NCBI RefSeq assembly: GCF_008011855.1
Contig: NZ_VOUX01000004.1
Coordinates: 186,001-250,000, forward strand
Length of the DNA: 64,000 nt
Direction of reading: 5' to 3'
Source of the DNA: Serratia bockelmannii
GTDB taxonomy: Bacteria; Pseudomonadota; Gammaproteobacteria; Enterobacterales; Enterobacteriaceae
Shown here: positions 53,940-64,000 of the stretch, piece after piece
How the letters are laid out: every line of letters begins with the position of its first letter
Position numbering within the stretch: the stretch's first letter is position 1
Position numbers and translations under genes: made by a program
The notes under the pieces: generated by a model
Seen by the model: only the letters and a program-made list of their open reading frames with translations
Database searches by the model: none
What the model was told of the DNA's origin: nothing

Positions 53940-56900
53940 TTATTCGTTAACCGGCTGCGGCTTTGTGGCAGGCGCGGTGGCCTGGCTCACTGCCGAGTGA
54001 CCACCGGCTGAACCTTTGCCTTCAAAGTTGAAGGAAGGGCGCTGCCAGTTGCTGTGCTTGCGTTCTTCCGGCACGTAGGCTGGCGCAGGCGCTTTAGTCA
54101 TCGGCGCAGTGGCGATGTGTTTGTACAGCGCGTCCTGCACGGCTTTCACCGGCGCCGGCTGCTGCGCAACTGCAGGTGCAGGTTCTGCGGCGATTGGCGC
54201 TGGGGCTTTTTCGACCGGAGCAGCTTCCACGGAGGTTGCCGCAGGTGCGGCTTCTACCACTGGCGTTTCTTCCGCTGGCGTGGCTTCTACCACCGGTACA
54301 ACTTCGACCACAGGCTCGTCTTCCGTTGGCGCAGGTTCAACCACTGGCTCTACAGCTACGGTTTCAGCTACCGGCTCGGCTTCCACTGCAGGGGCAGTCT
54401 CTTCCACTTTCGGCTGTTCAACTGCAACAGTTGCCGGGGTGGTTTCCACCGGCGCCGGGATTTCCTCGGCCGGAGTGGCTACAACCGGTGCTACGACTGC
54501 AGCTTCTTCCGTTACGGTAACGCTAGCAGTTTCAACGGCGGCTTCGGGTGCCGGTCCGTTGACGCTGGCCGCGGTCTGAGTGTCTTCCACGGTAACGCTG
54601 TGCTGTTCAACCGCTGCGGCGACAACCGGCGCCTGCTCTACGGCTTCGGTTTGCACTTCGGCTTCTTCAACCTGAGCGACCGGGTAGCTTACCCATACTT
54701 TGCCTGATGCCATTTCCGGCGAAGCGAACGCGCCCGCCAACGGCATTGGGGATTGCAGCGGGTAACGCTCATCGCGGTAACGACGGCGACGCTGGCCGCT
54801 GACGCGCAGGTGACGCGGTGAACGACGGGAACGACGCGGCATGCCTTCGCCGTTGCCGCGGCTTTCGCCCTGGGCATCGTCTTCCGGCTGTGCGGCAACG
54901 GTTTCCGGCAACAGCTTGACGCTATCGTCGGCGGTCGGCTGCGCGTCTTCGGCTTTCGCTACCGGCGCTTTCGGCGCCAACAGCTCTTCCGCTGCACGCT
55001 GCAGCTCTTCTTCCGCAGACAGGATACGCACTTTCTGCGACAGAGGGCGGCGCTGACGGCGCTGCATGTTCTGCTGCTGGCGCTCTTCCCGCTCTTCGTC
55101 GGTACTCTCGACTGCGTCAACGCTTTCCAGCGCTTTCACTTCCTGCTGAGCCTGACGTTTCTCTTCCTGACGACGACGCTGGCGTTCAGCACGCTGCTCA
55201 CGGCGTTGCTGCTGATCTTCGCGCGGCGCTTTAGCACCTTCTTCCGAAGCGGTTTCCTCCGCTACCGGCGCGTTCTGCTGCTGGTTGCGGCGGTTACGGC
55301 GCTGTTCATCGCGGGATTCACGCGATTCACGGCCTTCACGGTTCTCACGCGGTTCACGGTTATCGCGCTCGCGATTGTCACGGCCTTCACCGCGCTCTTT
55401 ACGCTCGCCGCGTTCCGGGCGATCGCCACGGTCGCTACGCTCACCGCGCTCTTTACGGCCGGTGCCTTGACGGCGCTGACCGCGACGATCCTGACGACGG
55501 TTCTCACCGTTGCCTTCCGCCTTCGGCGTTTCGGCCGGTTTGGCTTCTTCGACGGCAGGTTGTTCTTCACCGGCGAACAAGTTCTTCAGACCACCGAACA
55601 GGCGGCCCAGGAAGCCCGGTTTAGCGGCGGCCGGCGCTGCGGCTTTAGCCTTGGCGGCTGCAGCGACAGGTTTGGCAACGGCGACGGGTTCTTCAGCCGG
55701 CGGCGGCACATCGGCGGACAGGGAGAAGGAAGCCAGGGCCGGTTGCTCCGGACGCTTGCGTTCCATCGGCGCATCTTCCAGCGGACGCTCCATGTCTTCT
55801 TCGTGCAGTTTCGGCAGCAGGTAGCTGAGGGTAGAGGTTTCCTCGCCCTTGCGCACGCGCAGCACCGAGTAGTGCGGGGTTTGCATTTCATCGTTCGGCA
55901 CGATGACGGCTTTCACGCCACCCTGACGTTTTTCGATCGCGCTGACGGATTCGCGCTTTTCGTTCAGCAGGTACGAAGCGACCTGAACCGGCACGATAGC
56001 GTGAACTTCTTTGGTGTTTTCCTTCAGCGCTTCTTCTTCGATCAGGCGCAGGATGGACAGCGCCAGCGATTCGTTGTCGCGGATGGTACCGGTGCCGTTA
56101 CAGCGTGGGCACACGTGGTGGCTGGACTCACCCAGCGACGGGCTGAGGCGCTGGCGTGACATTTCCAGCAGGCCGAAGCGGGAGATGCGGCCGATTTGGA
56201 TGCGCGCGCGGTCTTGACGCACGGCGTCGCGCAAGCGGTTTTCCACTTCGCGCTGGTGGCGTACCGGCGTCATGTCGATGAAGTCGATGACGATCAGGCC
56301 GCCGAGGTCGCGCAGGCGCAGCTGGCGAGCGATCTCGTCCGCCGCTTCCAGGTTGGTGTTGAACGCCGTCTCTTCGATGTCGCCGCCGCGGGTTGCGCGT
56401 GCGGAGTTGATGTCGATGGCGGTCAGCGCTTCGGTGCTGTCGATGACGATCGAGCCGCCGGACGGCAGGCGCACTTCGCGCTGGAAGGCGGATTCGATCT
56501 GCGATTCGATCTGATAGTGGCTGAACAGAGGAATTTCACCGCTGTACAGTTTGATTTTGCTGCTGAAATCCGGGCGGCCCAGCGCAGCGATGTGCTCTTT
56601 GGCCAGATCGAGAATTTTCGGGTTGTCGATCAGGATTTCGCCGATGTCCGGGCGCAGATAATCGCGGAAGGCACGCACGATAACGTTGCTTTCCTGGTGG
56701 ATCAGGAACGGTGCAGGGCGGCCTTCGGCGGCTTTTTTAATCGCTTCCCAGTGCTTCAGACGGAAGGAGAGATCCCACTGCAGCGCGTCGGCGGATTTGC
56801 CTACGCCCGCGGTGCGAACGATCAGGCCCATGCCGTCTGGCAGTTGCAGCGAAGAGAGCGCTTCTTTCAGCTCGGTACGATCGTCACCCTCGATGCGGCG

Positions 56901-57320
56901 AGAAATACCGCCGGCGCGCGGGTTGTTCGGCATCAGCACCAGATAGCTGCCCGCCAGGCTGATGAAGGTGGTCAAGGCGGCGCCTTTGTTGCCACGTTCT
57001 TCTTTGTCTACCTGAACGATGACTTCCTGGCCTTCGCGCAGCACATCTTTGATGTTCGGGCGGCCATGGGAAGAGTAATTGCTAGGGAAGTATTCGCGGG
57101 CGATTTCTTTAAGAGGGAGGAAACCATGTCGTTCTGCGCCGTAGTCCACGAACGCTGCTTCAAGACTTGGTTCAATGCGGGTGATTTTGCCTTTGTAAAT
57201 ATTCGCTTTTTTCTGCTCATGACCCGGACTTTCGATATCCAAATCATACAGCCGCTGTCCATCTACGAGGGCAACACGCAACTCTTCCTGCTGAGTTGCG
57301 TTAATCAACATTCTTTTCAT
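53940..57320 (-). CDS. rne: Ribonuclease E
   Basis: RNase E starts mRNA decay and processes rRNA and tRNA; its C-terminal half scaffolds the degradosome on the membrane. The 1126-aa protein has the S1 domain near residues 35-120, the catalytic aspartates in TAIDINSA and IVIDFIDM, and the zinc-link CPRCNGTG near 404. Beyond about 530 come the amphipathic membrane helix region ([16 protein letters not shown]), Arg-rich RNA-binding stretches ([24 protein letters not shown]) and a long Pro/Glu/Val/Ala segment before the PNPase-binding end. It is about 65 residues longer than E. coli RNase E because of that segment. Confidence 0.96.
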   Translation of the reverse strand: MKRMLINATQQEELRVALVDGQRLYDLDIESPGHEQKKANIYKGKITRIEPSLEAAFVDYGAERHGFLPLKEIAREYFPSNYSSHGRPNIKDVLREGQEVIVQVDKEERGNKGAALTTFISLAGSYLVLMPNNPRAGGISRRIEGDDRTELKEALSSLQLPDGMGLIVRTAGVGKSADALQWDLSFRLKHWEAIKKAAEGRPAPFLIHQESNVIVRAFRDYLRPDIGEILIDNPKILDLAKEHIAALGRPDFSSKIKLYSGEIPLFSHYQIESQIESAFQREVRLPSGGSIVIDSTEALTAIDINSARATRGGDIEETAFNTNLEAADEIARQLRLRDLGGLIVIDFIDMTPVRHQREVENRLRDAVRQDRARIQIGRISRFGLLEMSRQRLSPSLGESSHHVCPRCNGTGTIRDNESLALSILRLIEEEALKENTKEVHAIVPVQVASYLLNEKRESVSAIEKRQGGVKAVIVPNDEMQTPHYSVLRVRKGEETSTLSYLLPKLHEEDMERPLEDAPMERKRPEQPALASFSLSADVPPPAEEPVAVAKPVAAAAKAKAAAPAAAKPGFLGRLFGGLKNLFAGEEQPAVEEAKPAETPKAEGNGENRRQDRRGQRRQGTGRKERGERSDRGDRPERGERKERGEGRDNRERDNREPRENREGRESRESRDEQRRNRRNQQQNAPVAEETASEEGAKAPREDQQQRREQRAERQRRRQEEKRQAQQEVKALESVDAVESTDEEREERQQQNMQRRQRRPLSQKVRILSAEEELQRAAEELLAPKAPVAKAEDAQPTADDSVKLLPETVAAQPEDDAQGESRGNGEGMPRRSRRSPRHLRVSGQRRRRYRDERYPLQSPMPLAGAFASPEMASGKVWVSYPVAQVEEAEVQTEAVEQAPVVAAAVEQHSVTVEDTQTAASVNGPAPEAAVETASVTVTEEAAVVAPVVATPAEEIPAPVETTPATVAVEQPKVEETAPAVEAEPVAETVAVEPVVEPAPTEDEPVVEVVPVVEATPAEETPVVEAAPAATSVEAAPVEKAPAPIAAEPAPAVAQQPAPVKAVQDALYKHIATAPMTKAPAPAYVPEERKHSNWQRPSFNFEGKGSAGGHSAVSQATAPATKPQPVNE

Positions 57321-57872
57321 CTTAACTTACTCGTTATTTTTACATTATCGACAAAGCTGCGGGCAAAATAACCTCATGGCCGGAGTTAAACCGAAAGCCC
57401 CGTGTCTTCTCGCAAAGCCGTCAACCTCACGGTTGTCGCCTGCATAGGGGCGCATTATCTCGGTAAGCCTGCTTTTCTTTGTGAAAGACAGCACTTTTAC
57501 TAGGGGAATAGCCTCTGATTTACGTCGACAGATCTGATTCCATTTGCCGGCCAAGCTGCAACCCGCAGCCCGCTAATTGTTTGATTTCGCATTACGTCTT
57601 ACGCCATTGCTGCGTTTTTGCGCAATCAGACAAATTTTATAATTCCACCGTTTTCCCTGTTTAACGAGAATCAACGCGGAAAGTGACTGCATTATTCCAC
57701 TGCTGATGCCGTTATAGCAAGGTGACTTTTCCTTAACTGCGGAAGAAATCGCAAACGTTCAAATCGGCTTGCTGCCTTATTGTCCGCTGGTGTTTCGCCC
57801 GCCGTCAGAGAGACAGTTAAGCACAGAAAAAGATGTGGCGCTATTCACGCGCTCTATTTAGAATCCCGCACC
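57321..57872. other. Divergent rne-rluC leader and promoter region, 552 bp
   Basis: No gene is seen. In E. coli the corresponding stretch contains rne promoters and a 0.36-kb rne 5' leader whose hairpins let RNase E control its own mRNA; the same arrangement is expected here but I did not fold the leader. Confidence 0.55.
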
Positions 57873-58832
57873 ATGAAAACGAACAATCCAGCAGTACAAT
57901 TCATCACGATTTCCGACGACGAAGCCGGTCAGAGAATCGACAACTTTCTGCTCGCTCGCCTGAAAGGCGTGCCGAAGAGCATGATTTATCGCATCGTGCG
58001 TAAAGGCGAGGTGCGGGTTAATAAAGGGCGCATCAAGGTCGAATACAAATTGGCGGCCGGCGACGTGGTGCGCGTACCACCGGTGCGCGTAGCCGAGCGC
58101 GAAGAGGCGCCGGTGTCGGCGAAGCTGGATAAAGTGGCCGCATTGGCAGACTGCATCCTGTATGAAGACGATCATCTGTTGATCCTTAACAAACCTTCCG
58201 GCACCGCGGTGCACGGCGGCAGCGGCCTGAGCTTCGGCGTGATTGAAGGGCTGCGCGCGCTGCGCCCGGAAGCCCGCTTCCTGGAACTGGTGCATCGCCT
58301 GGATCGCGACACCTCCGGCGTGTTGTTGGTCGCCAAAAAACGTTCCGCGCTGCGTTCGCTGCATGAGCAACTGCGCCTGAAAGGCATGCAGAAAGATTAT
58401 CTGGCGCTGGTGCGCGGCCAATGGCAGTCCCACTGCAAGGCCGTACAGGCGCCGCTGTTGAAAAATATTCTGCAAAGCGGCGAACGTATCGTGCGTGTCA
58501 ACAGCGAAGGCAAGCCTTCGGAAACCCGCTTCAAGGTGGAGGAGCGTTACGAATTCGCCACCCTGGTGAAGGCCAGCCCGATCACCGGGCGAACTCACCA
58601 GATCCGCGTGCACACGCTGCATGCCGGGCATCCGATCGCTTTTGACGATCGCTATGGCGACCGCGAGTTCGATCGTCAGCTGGCGGGTACCGGCCTGAAG
58701 CGGCTGTTCCTGCACGCTGCGGCGCTGCGCTTCGAGCATCCGGCCACCGGCGAAACGATGCGTATCGAAGCGCCGATGGATGAAGAACTGCGTCACTGCC
58801 TGCAGGTGCTGCGCCAGCAGGCGACCAAATAA
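57873..58832 (+). CDS. rluC: 23S rRNA pseudouridine(955/2504/2580) synthase
   Basis: RluC makes three pseudouridines in 23S rRNA. From the ATG at 57873 it is 319 aa, the same as E. coli RluC. It has an S4 RNA-binding domain ([20 protein letters not shown]) and the catalytic aspartate in [17 protein letters not shown], plus [20 protein letters not shown]. It is divergent from rne, as in E. coli. The frame is open further upstream, but not family-like. Confidence 0.96.
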   Translation: MKTNNPAVQFITISDDEAGQRIDNFLLARLKGVPKSMIYRIVRKGEVRVNKGRIKVEYKLAAGDVVRVPPVRVAEREEAPVSAKLDKVAALADCILYEDDHLLILNKPSGTAVHGGSGLSFGVIEGLRALRPEARFLELVHRLDRDTSGVLLVAKKRSALRSLHEQLRLKGMQKDYLALVRGQWQSHCKAVQAPLLKNILQSGERIVRVNSEGKPSETRFKVEERYEFATLVKASPITGRTHQIRVHTLHAGHPIAFDDRYGDREFDRQLAGTGLKRLFLHAAALRFEHPATGETMRIEAPMDEELRHCLQVLRQQATK

Positions 58833-58838
58833 TCCGTG

Positions 58839-59420
58839 TCAGACCAGCGGGTTGATGCCTTCAGCCCGCAACATCTCCAACAGCGCGATCAACGGCAGGC
58901 CGATCAGGGTGTTCGGATCCCGGCCTTCCAGCCTGTCGAACAACGCGATCCCCAATCCCTCGCTCTTGAAACTGCCCGCGCAGTTCAGCGGTTGCTCTAG
59001 ACGCACATAGGCGGCGATCTCCGCCTCGCTCAGCGCGCGAAAATGCACGTGGAAAGGCTCGCACAGGGCCTGCAGCTGCTTGCTGCGGCTGTTGTACAGC
59101 GCCAGGCCGGTATAGAAGGTCACGGCCTGGCCGCTGGCCTGGCGCAGCTGCGCCCGGGCGTTCACCTCGGTATGGGGCTTGCCGGTGATGCTGCCATCGA
59201 TCACGCAGACCTGATCGGAACCGATGATCAGATGCTCGGGGTAGGCGAGGGCCAGCGCCTGAGCCTTCGCTGTCGCCAGGCGCAGCACCAACGCTTCGGC
59301 GCTTTCACCCGGCAGTGGGGTTTCATCCACCTGCGGCGCGGCGCAGTCGAACGGCAGTTGCAGCTTCTCCAGCAGCATTTTTCGATAGGGGGAGGTGGAG
59401 GCTAAAAGCAATCTCTGCAT
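58839..59420 (-). CDS. yceF: 7-methyl-GTP pyrophosphatase YceF (Maf family)
   Basis: YceF hydrolyses 7-methyl-GTP, probably as housecleaning. The 193-aa protein has the Maf features [20 protein letters not shown] and [13 protein letters not shown], and the C-terminal [20 protein letters not shown]. The start at 59420 gives the family N-terminus; the frame is open 13 codons upstream. It is divergent from yceD. Confidence 0.93.
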   Translation of the reverse strand: MQRLLLASTSPYRKMLLEKLQLPFDCAAPQVDETPLPGESAEALVLRLATAKAQALALAYPEHLIIGSDQVCVIDGSITGKPHTEVNARAQLRQASGQAVTFYTGLALYNSRSKQLQALCEPFHVHFRALSEAEIAAYVRLEQPLNCAGSFKSEGLGIALFDRLEGRDPNTLIGLPLIALLEMLRAEGINPLV

Positions 59421-59561
59421 AATTTTTTTCGCAAACCGTAGCGTAAATGGGTACGGCATTTTAAACTGTCGGCCGCTGTGGAAGCGAATATTGGTGAAAG
59501 GAGCCGTTTTACGGCCTTTTTCTTTGACTCTATGTCGTTACAAAGTTAATATGCGCGCCCT

Positions 59562-60083
59562 ATGCAAAAGGTAAAATTACCCTTGACCATTGATGCGGTA
59601 CGTACCGCTCAGAAACGCCTGGACTATGCTGGTGTCTATGCGCCTGAGCAGGTTACTCGTGTTGCCGACTCCGTGGTCAGTGTGGACAGTGATGTTGAGG
59701 TGTCGTTGTCGTTTAATATCGACAATCAGCGCCTCGCGGTGATAACAGGGCATGCGGACGTCACGGTAACGTTGATGTGCCAACGCTGTGGAGTCCCGTT
59801 CGAACATCAGGTTCACACAACATATTGTTTTAGCCCGGTCGTCAATGATGAGCAGGCTGAGGCATTACCGGAAGCGTACGAACCGATCGAAGTTGACGAG
59901 TTTGGCGAAGTCGATCTGTTGGCAATGATTGAAGACGAAATTATTCTTTCACTGCCTGTCGTTCCGGTACATGAATCTGAACACTGTGAAGTGTCCGAAG
60001 CGGACATGGTATTTGGCCAACTGCCTCCCGAGGCGGAGAAACCGAATCCGTTTGCCGTATTAGCCAGTTTAAAGCGTAAGTAA
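59562..60083 (+). CDS. yceD: YceD, 23S rRNA accumulation protein
   Basis: The 173-aa protein matches E. coli YceD, including the DUF177 Cys pair ([20 protein letters not shown]) and the acidic middle ([20 protein letters not shown]). YceD affects 23S rRNA levels in E. coli and plants. It leads the rpmF-plsX-fab cluster and lies 16 bp before rpmF. Confidence 0.94.
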   Translation: MQKVKLPLTIDAVRTAQKRLDYAGVYAPEQVTRVADSVVSVDSDVEVSLSFNIDNQRLAVITGHADVTVTLMCQRCGVPFEHQVHTTYCFSPVVNDEQAEALPEAYEPIEVDEFGEVDLLAMIEDEIILSLPVVPVHESEHCEVSEADMVFGQLPPEAEKPNPFAVLASLKRK

Positions 60084-60099
60084 TTGAGGAGTAAGGTCC

Positions 60100-60267
60100 A
60101 TGGCCGTACAACAGAATAAACCAACCCGTTCCAAGCGTGGCATGCGTCGTTCGCACGATGCTCTGACCACGACTACTCTGTCTGTAGACAAAGTATCCGG
60201 TGAAACTCACCGTCGTCACCACATCACTGCCGACGGTTTCTACCGCGGTCGCAAGGTTATCGGCTAA
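60100..60267 (+). CDS. rpmF: 50S ribosomal protein L32
   Basis: A 55-aa basic protein starting [20 protein letters not shown] and ending [11 protein letters not shown], clearly L32. GAGGAGTAAGG lies just upstream of the ATG. It forms an operon with yceD and plsX, linking ribosome and lipid synthesis as in E. coli. Confidence 0.97.
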   Translation: MAVQQNKPTRSKRGMRRSHDALTTTTLSVDKVSGETHRRHHITADGFYRGRKVIG

Positions 60268-60278
60268 GTAGCGATACC

Positions 60279-61313
60279 TTGACTCGTCTAACCCTGGCGT
60301 TAGATGCAATGGGCGGGGACTTCGGTCCCTGCGTCACAGTGCCTGCTTCGTTGCAGGCACTGGCCTCTAATTTACAGCTTCATCTCCTGCTGGTCGGCAA
60401 TCCCGACGTCATCTCCCCTTTGCTTGCCCATGCCGATCCGGTTCTTCTGGAGCGTCTGCAAGTCGTGCCCGCCGAGTCTGTGATCGCCGGCGACGCAAAA
60501 CCTTCACAAGCGATACGCGCCAGCCGCGGCACGTCGATGCGCATTGCGCTCGAACAGCTCAGCAGCGGCAATGCGCAGGGCTGCGTCAGCGCCGGTAATA
60601 CCGGTGCGCTGATGGGATTGGCGAAGCTGTTGGTCAAGCCGCTGGACGGCATCGAGCGCCCGGCGCTGATGACGGCGATCCCGAATCAGCAACGCAGTAA
60701 AACCGTGGTGCTGGATCTGGGCGCCAACGTTGAGTGTGACAGTACCATGCTGGTGCAGTTTGCCGTGATGGGCGCGGTGATGGCGGAAGAGGTGATCGGC
60801 ATTGCGCAACCGCGGGTGGCGCTGCTGAATATTGGCGAAGAAGAGACCAAAGGCCTGGATAATATCCGCGAAGCGGCCGCTGTGCTAAAAAATACTCCGG
60901 CAATCAACTATATTGGTTACCTGGAAGGAAACGAACTGCTCACCGGCAAGACCGACGTGTTGGTCTGCGATGGCTTCGTGGGCAACGTCACCCTGAAAAC
61001 CATGGAAGGGGTGGTCAGGGTATTCTTATCGCTGCTGAAATCGTCCGGCGACGGAAACAAGCAAGCGTGGTGGCTGAAATTGTTGGGCCGTTGGTTGCAA
61101 AAACGGGTGGTTAAGCGGTTCGGCCACCTGAACCCCGACCAGTATAATGGCGCATGTCTGTTAGGATTGCGCAGCACCGTAGTCAAGAGCCACGGCGCTG
61201 CGAACCCTCACGCGTTTGCAGTCGCAATCGAACAGGCTGTGCAGGCGGTGCAGCGGCAAGTCCCGGAAAGGATTGCTGCGCGCCTTGAGGCTGTATTACC
61301 TAAGAGTGACTGA
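60279..61313 (+). CDS. plsX: Phosphate acyltransferase PlsX
   Basis: PlsX converts acyl-ACP to acyl-phosphate at the start of phospholipid synthesis. The 344-aa protein matches E. coli PlsX ([60 protein letters not shown]). The start is TTG at 60279, 11 bp after rpmF, with no upstream ATG that fits; weak initiation is probably natural. Confidence 0.96.
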   Translation: MTRLTLALDAMGGDFGPCVTVPASLQALASNLQLHLLLVGNPDVISPLLAHADPVLLERLQVVPAESVIAGDAKPSQAIRASRGTSMRIALEQLSSGNAQGCVSAGNTGALMGLAKLLVKPLDGIERPALMTAIPNQQRSKTVVLDLGANVECDSTMLVQFAVMGAVMAEEVIGIAQPRVALLNIGEEETKGLDNIREAAAVLKNTPAINYIGYLEGNELLTGKTDVLVCDGFVGNVTLKTMEGVVRVFLSLLKSSGDGNKQAWWLKLLGRWLQKRVVKRFGHLNPDQYNGACLLGLRSTVVKSHGAANPHAFAVAIEQAVQAVQRQVPERIAARLEAVLPKSD

Positions 61314-61319
61314 TCGTAC

Positions 61320-62273
61320 ATGTATACAAAGATTCTCGGTACGGGGAGTTATTTGCCCGTACAAGTGCGCACCAATGCTGATTTGGAAAAAATGGTGGAT
61401 ACCTCTGACGAATGGATCGTCACGCGTACCGGTATCCGCGAACGTCGCATCGCCGCTGCGGATGAAACCGTCGCGACGATGAGCTTCCAGGCCGCTGAGA
61501 AAGCGCTGGAAATGGCAGGTGTGGCTAAAGAAGACATTGGGCTTATCGTCGTGGCGACCACCACCACGACTCACGCATTCCCGAGCGCGGCGTGCCTGGT
61601 GCAGCAAATGCTGGGCATCAAAGACTGCGCGGCGTTCGATCTGGCTGCGGCCTGCGCCGGCTTTACTTATGCGCTCAGCGTGGCCGATCAGTACGTGAAA
61701 AACGGCGCGGTCAAACATGCGCTGGTTATCGGCGCGGACGTCTTGTCGCGCACGCTGGATCCTGAAGATCGCGGCACCATCATTCTGTTTGGCGATGGTG
61801 CGGGTGCGGTGGTGCTGGGGGCGTCTGAAGCGCCGGGCATTCTGTCTACCCATCTGCATGCCGACGGCAGCTACGGCAACCTGCTGACGCTGCCGTACAA
61901 GGATCGTCAGAATCAAGACAAGCCGGCCTATGTCACCATGGCGGGCAACGAAGTCTTCAAGGTTGCGGTTACCGAGCTGGCGCGCATCGTCGACGAGACG
62001 CTGCAGGCCAACAACCTGGATCGCAGCGAGCTGGATTGGCTGGTGCCGCACCAGGCCAACCTGCGCATCATCAGCGCAACGGCGAAAAAGCTGGGCATGG
62101 GGATGGACAAAGTGGTGGTGACGCTCGATCGTCACGGCAACACGTCTGCCGCCTCGGTGCCTTCCGCACTGGACGAAGCGGTGCGTGACGGGCGAATTCA
62201 GCGTGGCCAACTGGTGCTGCTGGAAGCCTTTGGCGGCGGCTTTACCTGGGGCTCGGCGCTGGTTCGTTTCTGA
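61320..62273 (+). CDS. fabH: 3-oxoacyl-ACP synthase III
   Basis: FabH joins acetyl-CoA to malonyl-ACP to start fatty-acid chains. The 317-aa length is that of E. coli FabH. The catalytic Cys is in [11 protein letters not shown] (about 112), His in [10 protein letters not shown] (about 244) and Asn in GNTSAASVP (about 274). It follows plsX by 6 bp. Confidence 0.97.
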   Translation: MYTKILGTGSYLPVQVRTNADLEKMVDTSDEWIVTRTGIRERRIAAADETVATMSFQAAEKALEMAGVAKEDIGLIVVATTTTTHAFPSAACLVQQMLGIKDCAAFDLAAACAGFTYALSVADQYVKNGAVKHALVIGADVLSRTLDPEDRGTIILFGDGAGAVVLGASEAPGILSTHLHADGSYGNLLTLPYKDRQNQDKPAYVTMAGNEVFKVAVTELARIVDETLQANNLDRSELDWLVPHQANLRIISATAKKLGMGMDKVVVTLDRHGNTSAASVPSALDEAVRDGRIQRGQLVLLEAFGGGFTWGSALVRF

Positions 62274-62291
62274 TTTGGACAGGAAGAAAAA

Positions 62292-63221
62292 ATGACGCAA
62301 TTTGCTTTTGTTTTCCCGGGCCAGGGGTCGCAGACCGTTGGCATGCTGGCCGAGTTGGCCGCACAGTTCCCGATCGTCGAAGAAACCTTCGGCGAGGCTT
62401 CCTCCGCCCTGGGTTACGACCTGTGGCAGCTGGTGCAGCAAGGCCCGGCGGAAGAACTGAACAAAACCTGGCAGACCCAACCGGCTCTGCTGGCTGCCTC
62501 GGTGGCGATTTTCCGCGTTTGGCAGCAGCAGGGCGGTAAAGCGCCTGCGCTGATGGCGGGTCACAGCCTGGGCGAATACTCGGCGCTGGTCTGCGCCGGC
62601 GTGCTGGACTTCAAGGCGGCGATCCGTCTGGTCGAGCTGCGCGGCAAGCTGATGCAGGAAGCAGTGCCGGAAGGTACCGGCGCGATGTACGCCATCATCG
62701 GTCTGGACAACGACGCGATCGCCAAGGCGTGCGAAGAGTCTGCGCAGGGGCAGGTGGTTTCTCCGGTCAACTTCAACTCGCCGGGCCAGGTGGTCATCGC
62801 CGGCAACAAAGAAGCGGTTGAACGCGCAGGCGCCGCCTGTAAAGCTGCCGGCGCCAAACGTGCGCTGCCGCTGCCGGTGAGCGTGCCTTCGCACTGTGCG
62901 CTGATGAAGCCGGCCGCCGACAAGCTGGCCGTGGCGCTGCAGGACATCACCTTCAACGCGCCGCAGGTGCCGGTGGTGAACAACGTCGACGTGCGCACCG
63001 AAAACGATCCGGAAGCGATCCGCAGCGCGCTGGTGCGTCAGCTGTACAGCCCGGTGCGTTGGACCGAAAGCGTAGAGTTTATCGCAGCACAGGGAGTGAC
63101 GTCGCTGCTGGAAGTGGGGCCGGGCAAAGTGCTGACCGGTCTGACTAAACGTATTGTTGACACCCTGACGGCTGCGGCGGTGAACGACACCGCCAGCCTG
63201 TCGGCGGCGCTTGAACAATAA
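62292..63221 (+). CDS. fabD: Malonyl-CoA:ACP transacylase
   Basis: FabD moves malonyl from CoA to acyl carrier protein. The 309-aa protein has the nucleophile elbow GHSLGEYSAL (Ser about 92) and catalytic His in VSVPSHCALM (about 201). AGGAAGAAAA precedes the ATG. It is in the fabH-fabD-fabG operon. Confidence 0.97.
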   Translation: MTQFAFVFPGQGSQTVGMLAELAAQFPIVEETFGEASSALGYDLWQLVQQGPAEELNKTWQTQPALLAASVAIFRVWQQQGGKAPALMAGHSLGEYSALVCAGVLDFKAAIRLVELRGKLMQEAVPEGTGAMYAIIGLDNDAIAKACEESAQGQVVSPVNFNSPGQVVIAGNKEAVERAGAACKAAGAKRALPLPVSVPSHCALMKPAADKLAVALQDITFNAPQVPVVNNVDVRTENDPEAIRSALVRQLYSPVRWTESVEFIAAQGVTSLLEVGPGKVLTGLTKRIVDTLTAAAVNDTASLSAALEQ

Positions 63222-63232
63222 AGAGGAAAATG

Positions 63233-63967
63233 ATGAGCTTCGAAGGTAAAATCGTTCTGGTCACCGGCGCAAGCCGCGGTATTGGCCGAGCTATTGCAGA
63301 AACGTTTGTGGCACGCGGCGCCAAAGTGATCGGTACCGCGACCAGCGAGAGCGGCGCTGAAGCGATCAGCAGCTACCTGGGCGCAAACGGCAAAGGGTTT
63401 ATGTTGAACGTTGTTGATGCGCAATCTATCGACAGCGTGCTGGCATCGATTCGCGCCGAATTTGGCGAAATCGACATTTTAGTGAATAATGCCGGCATTA
63501 CGCGTGATAACCTGCTGATGCGTATGAAGGATGACGAGTGGGAGGATATCCTCGACACCAACCTGACTTCCGTATTCCGCCTGTCAAAAGCGGTAATGCG
63601 CGCTATGATGAAAAAGCGGTTTGGCCGTATCATCACCATCGGTTCTGTAGTCGGCACCATGGGGAACGCAGGGCAGGCGAACTACGCGGCGGCTAAAGCC
63701 GGCCTGATTGGTTTTAGCAAATCTTTGGCACGTGAAGTTGCTTCACGTGGCATTACGGTCAACGTCGTGGCACCTGGCTTTATTGAGACGGACATGACAC
63801 GGGCGTTGACAGATGATCAACGCGCAGGCATTTTGTCATCAGTTCCAGCCAACCGGCTGGGCGATGCTAAAGAAATCGCCAGCGCTGTTGCATTTTTGGC
63901 CTCTGATGAGGCCGGCTACATCACCGGTGAAACGTTACATGTCAATGGCGGCATGTACATGATTTAA
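63233..63967 (+). CDS. fabG: 3-oxoacyl-ACP reductase FabG
   Basis: FabG reduces 3-oxoacyl-ACP with NADPH in each elongation cycle. The 244-aa SDR has TGASRGIGRAIAET, NNAGITRDN and the active-site Tyr/Lys in YAAAKAGLIGFSKSL. Of two adjacent ATGs (63230 and 63233) the second fits the family length and ribosome spacing. acpP should follow beyond the window. Confidence 0.97.
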   Translation: MSFEGKIVLVTGASRGIGRAIAETFVARGAKVIGTATSESGAEAISSYLGANGKGFMLNVVDAQSIDSVLASIRAEFGEIDILVNNAGITRDNLLMRMKDDEWEDILDTNLTSVFRLSKAVMRAMMKKRFGRIITIGSVVGTMGNAGQANYAAAKAGLIGFSKSLAREVASRGITVNVVAPGFIETDMTRALTDDQRAGILSSVPANRLGDAKEIASAVAFLASDEAGYITGETLHVNGGMYMI

Positions 63968-64000
63968 AAAATGTGAAAACCATTTGCGTTATTTGAGGCA

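Noticed and set aside
54054-54707. Plus-strand Phe/Arg/Gly-rich frame that looks repetitive
   Set aside because: It is the complement of the low-complexity tract of rne.
61296-63218. Minus-strand 640-codon open frame
   Set aside because: Antisense of fabH and fabD, both certain from catalytic motifs.
1-64000. CRISPR array, complete insertion sequence or rRNA genes
   Set aside because: No regularly spaced repeats, no intact transposase with terminal inverted repeats and no rRNA sequence were seen.

Overview
The window is chromosomal DNA of an enterobacterium, very probably Serratia (S. marcescens complex). The core genes (uvrC, pgsA, dcuB, proP, cvrA, mdoCGH, lpxL, trhO, solA, bssS, dinI, pyrC, rne, rluC and the yceF-yceD-rpmF-plsX-fabHDG run) match E. 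coli relatives closely, but the sequence is GC-rich and carries genes E. coli lacks at these places. All identifications rest on recalled family sequences and motifs; no search was run.

Layout. 1-2137: the uvrC 3' end, pgsA and a tRNA-Gly. 2138-8691: a more AT-rich genomic island between tRNA-Gly and tRNA-Cys/tRNA-Leu. It holds a wrecked P4-type integrase, a leftward three-gene operon (Fe(II)/2-oxoglutarate oxygenase, TauE/SafE permease, YdfG-like dehydrogenase), a divergent MocR regulator and about 0.9 kb of unassigned DNA. 8692-22000: tRNA-Cys, tRNA-Leu, dcuB, a thioesterase, several small unknown genes, a Tat-exported GMC oxidoreductase with a LysR regulator, proP, and a macA-macB-outer-membrane lipoprotein efflux operon. 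22001-28624: SOS-type cho, a malformed tRNA-like element, ylaC, several very small ORFs, cvrA and mdoC. 28884-34375: mdoGH, yceK, a GNAT gene and msyB. 34586-42524: a type-2 leuA, an AraC regulator, an ArsR/PigS-like regulator with a two-gene YeeE/YedE sulfur transporter and a VOC protein, a peptide transporter, mdtG and a YciI protein. 42626-53879: lpxL, trhO, yceI-yceJ, tqsA, a zinc-type reductase preceded by a 38-aa membrane peptide, a LuxR-type regulator, solA, bssS, dinI and pyrC. 53940-63967: rne, divergent rluC, yceF, and the fatty-acid/phospholipid cluster yceD-rpmF-plsX-fabH-fabD-fabG, with acpP expected just beyond the window.

The most interesting system is the island cassette. Its oxygenase belongs to the clavaminate-synthase-like group that hydroxylates free amino acids, its dehydrogenase resembles YdfG (oxidises 3-hydroxy acids, including serine and allo-threonine), and its regulator belongs to a family that senses amino-acid-like ligands through PLP. 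The divergent promoter holds a perfect 13-bp-arm palindrome with an extra half-site exactly 32 bp away. I infer a regulated pathway that hydroxylates an amino acid and then oxidises the product, with a dedicated permease; the substrate is unknown. Secondary points are a 97-nt tRNA-like gene with an oversized anticodon region, a pair of overlapping small membrane ORFs, and the splitting of a tRNA operon by the island.
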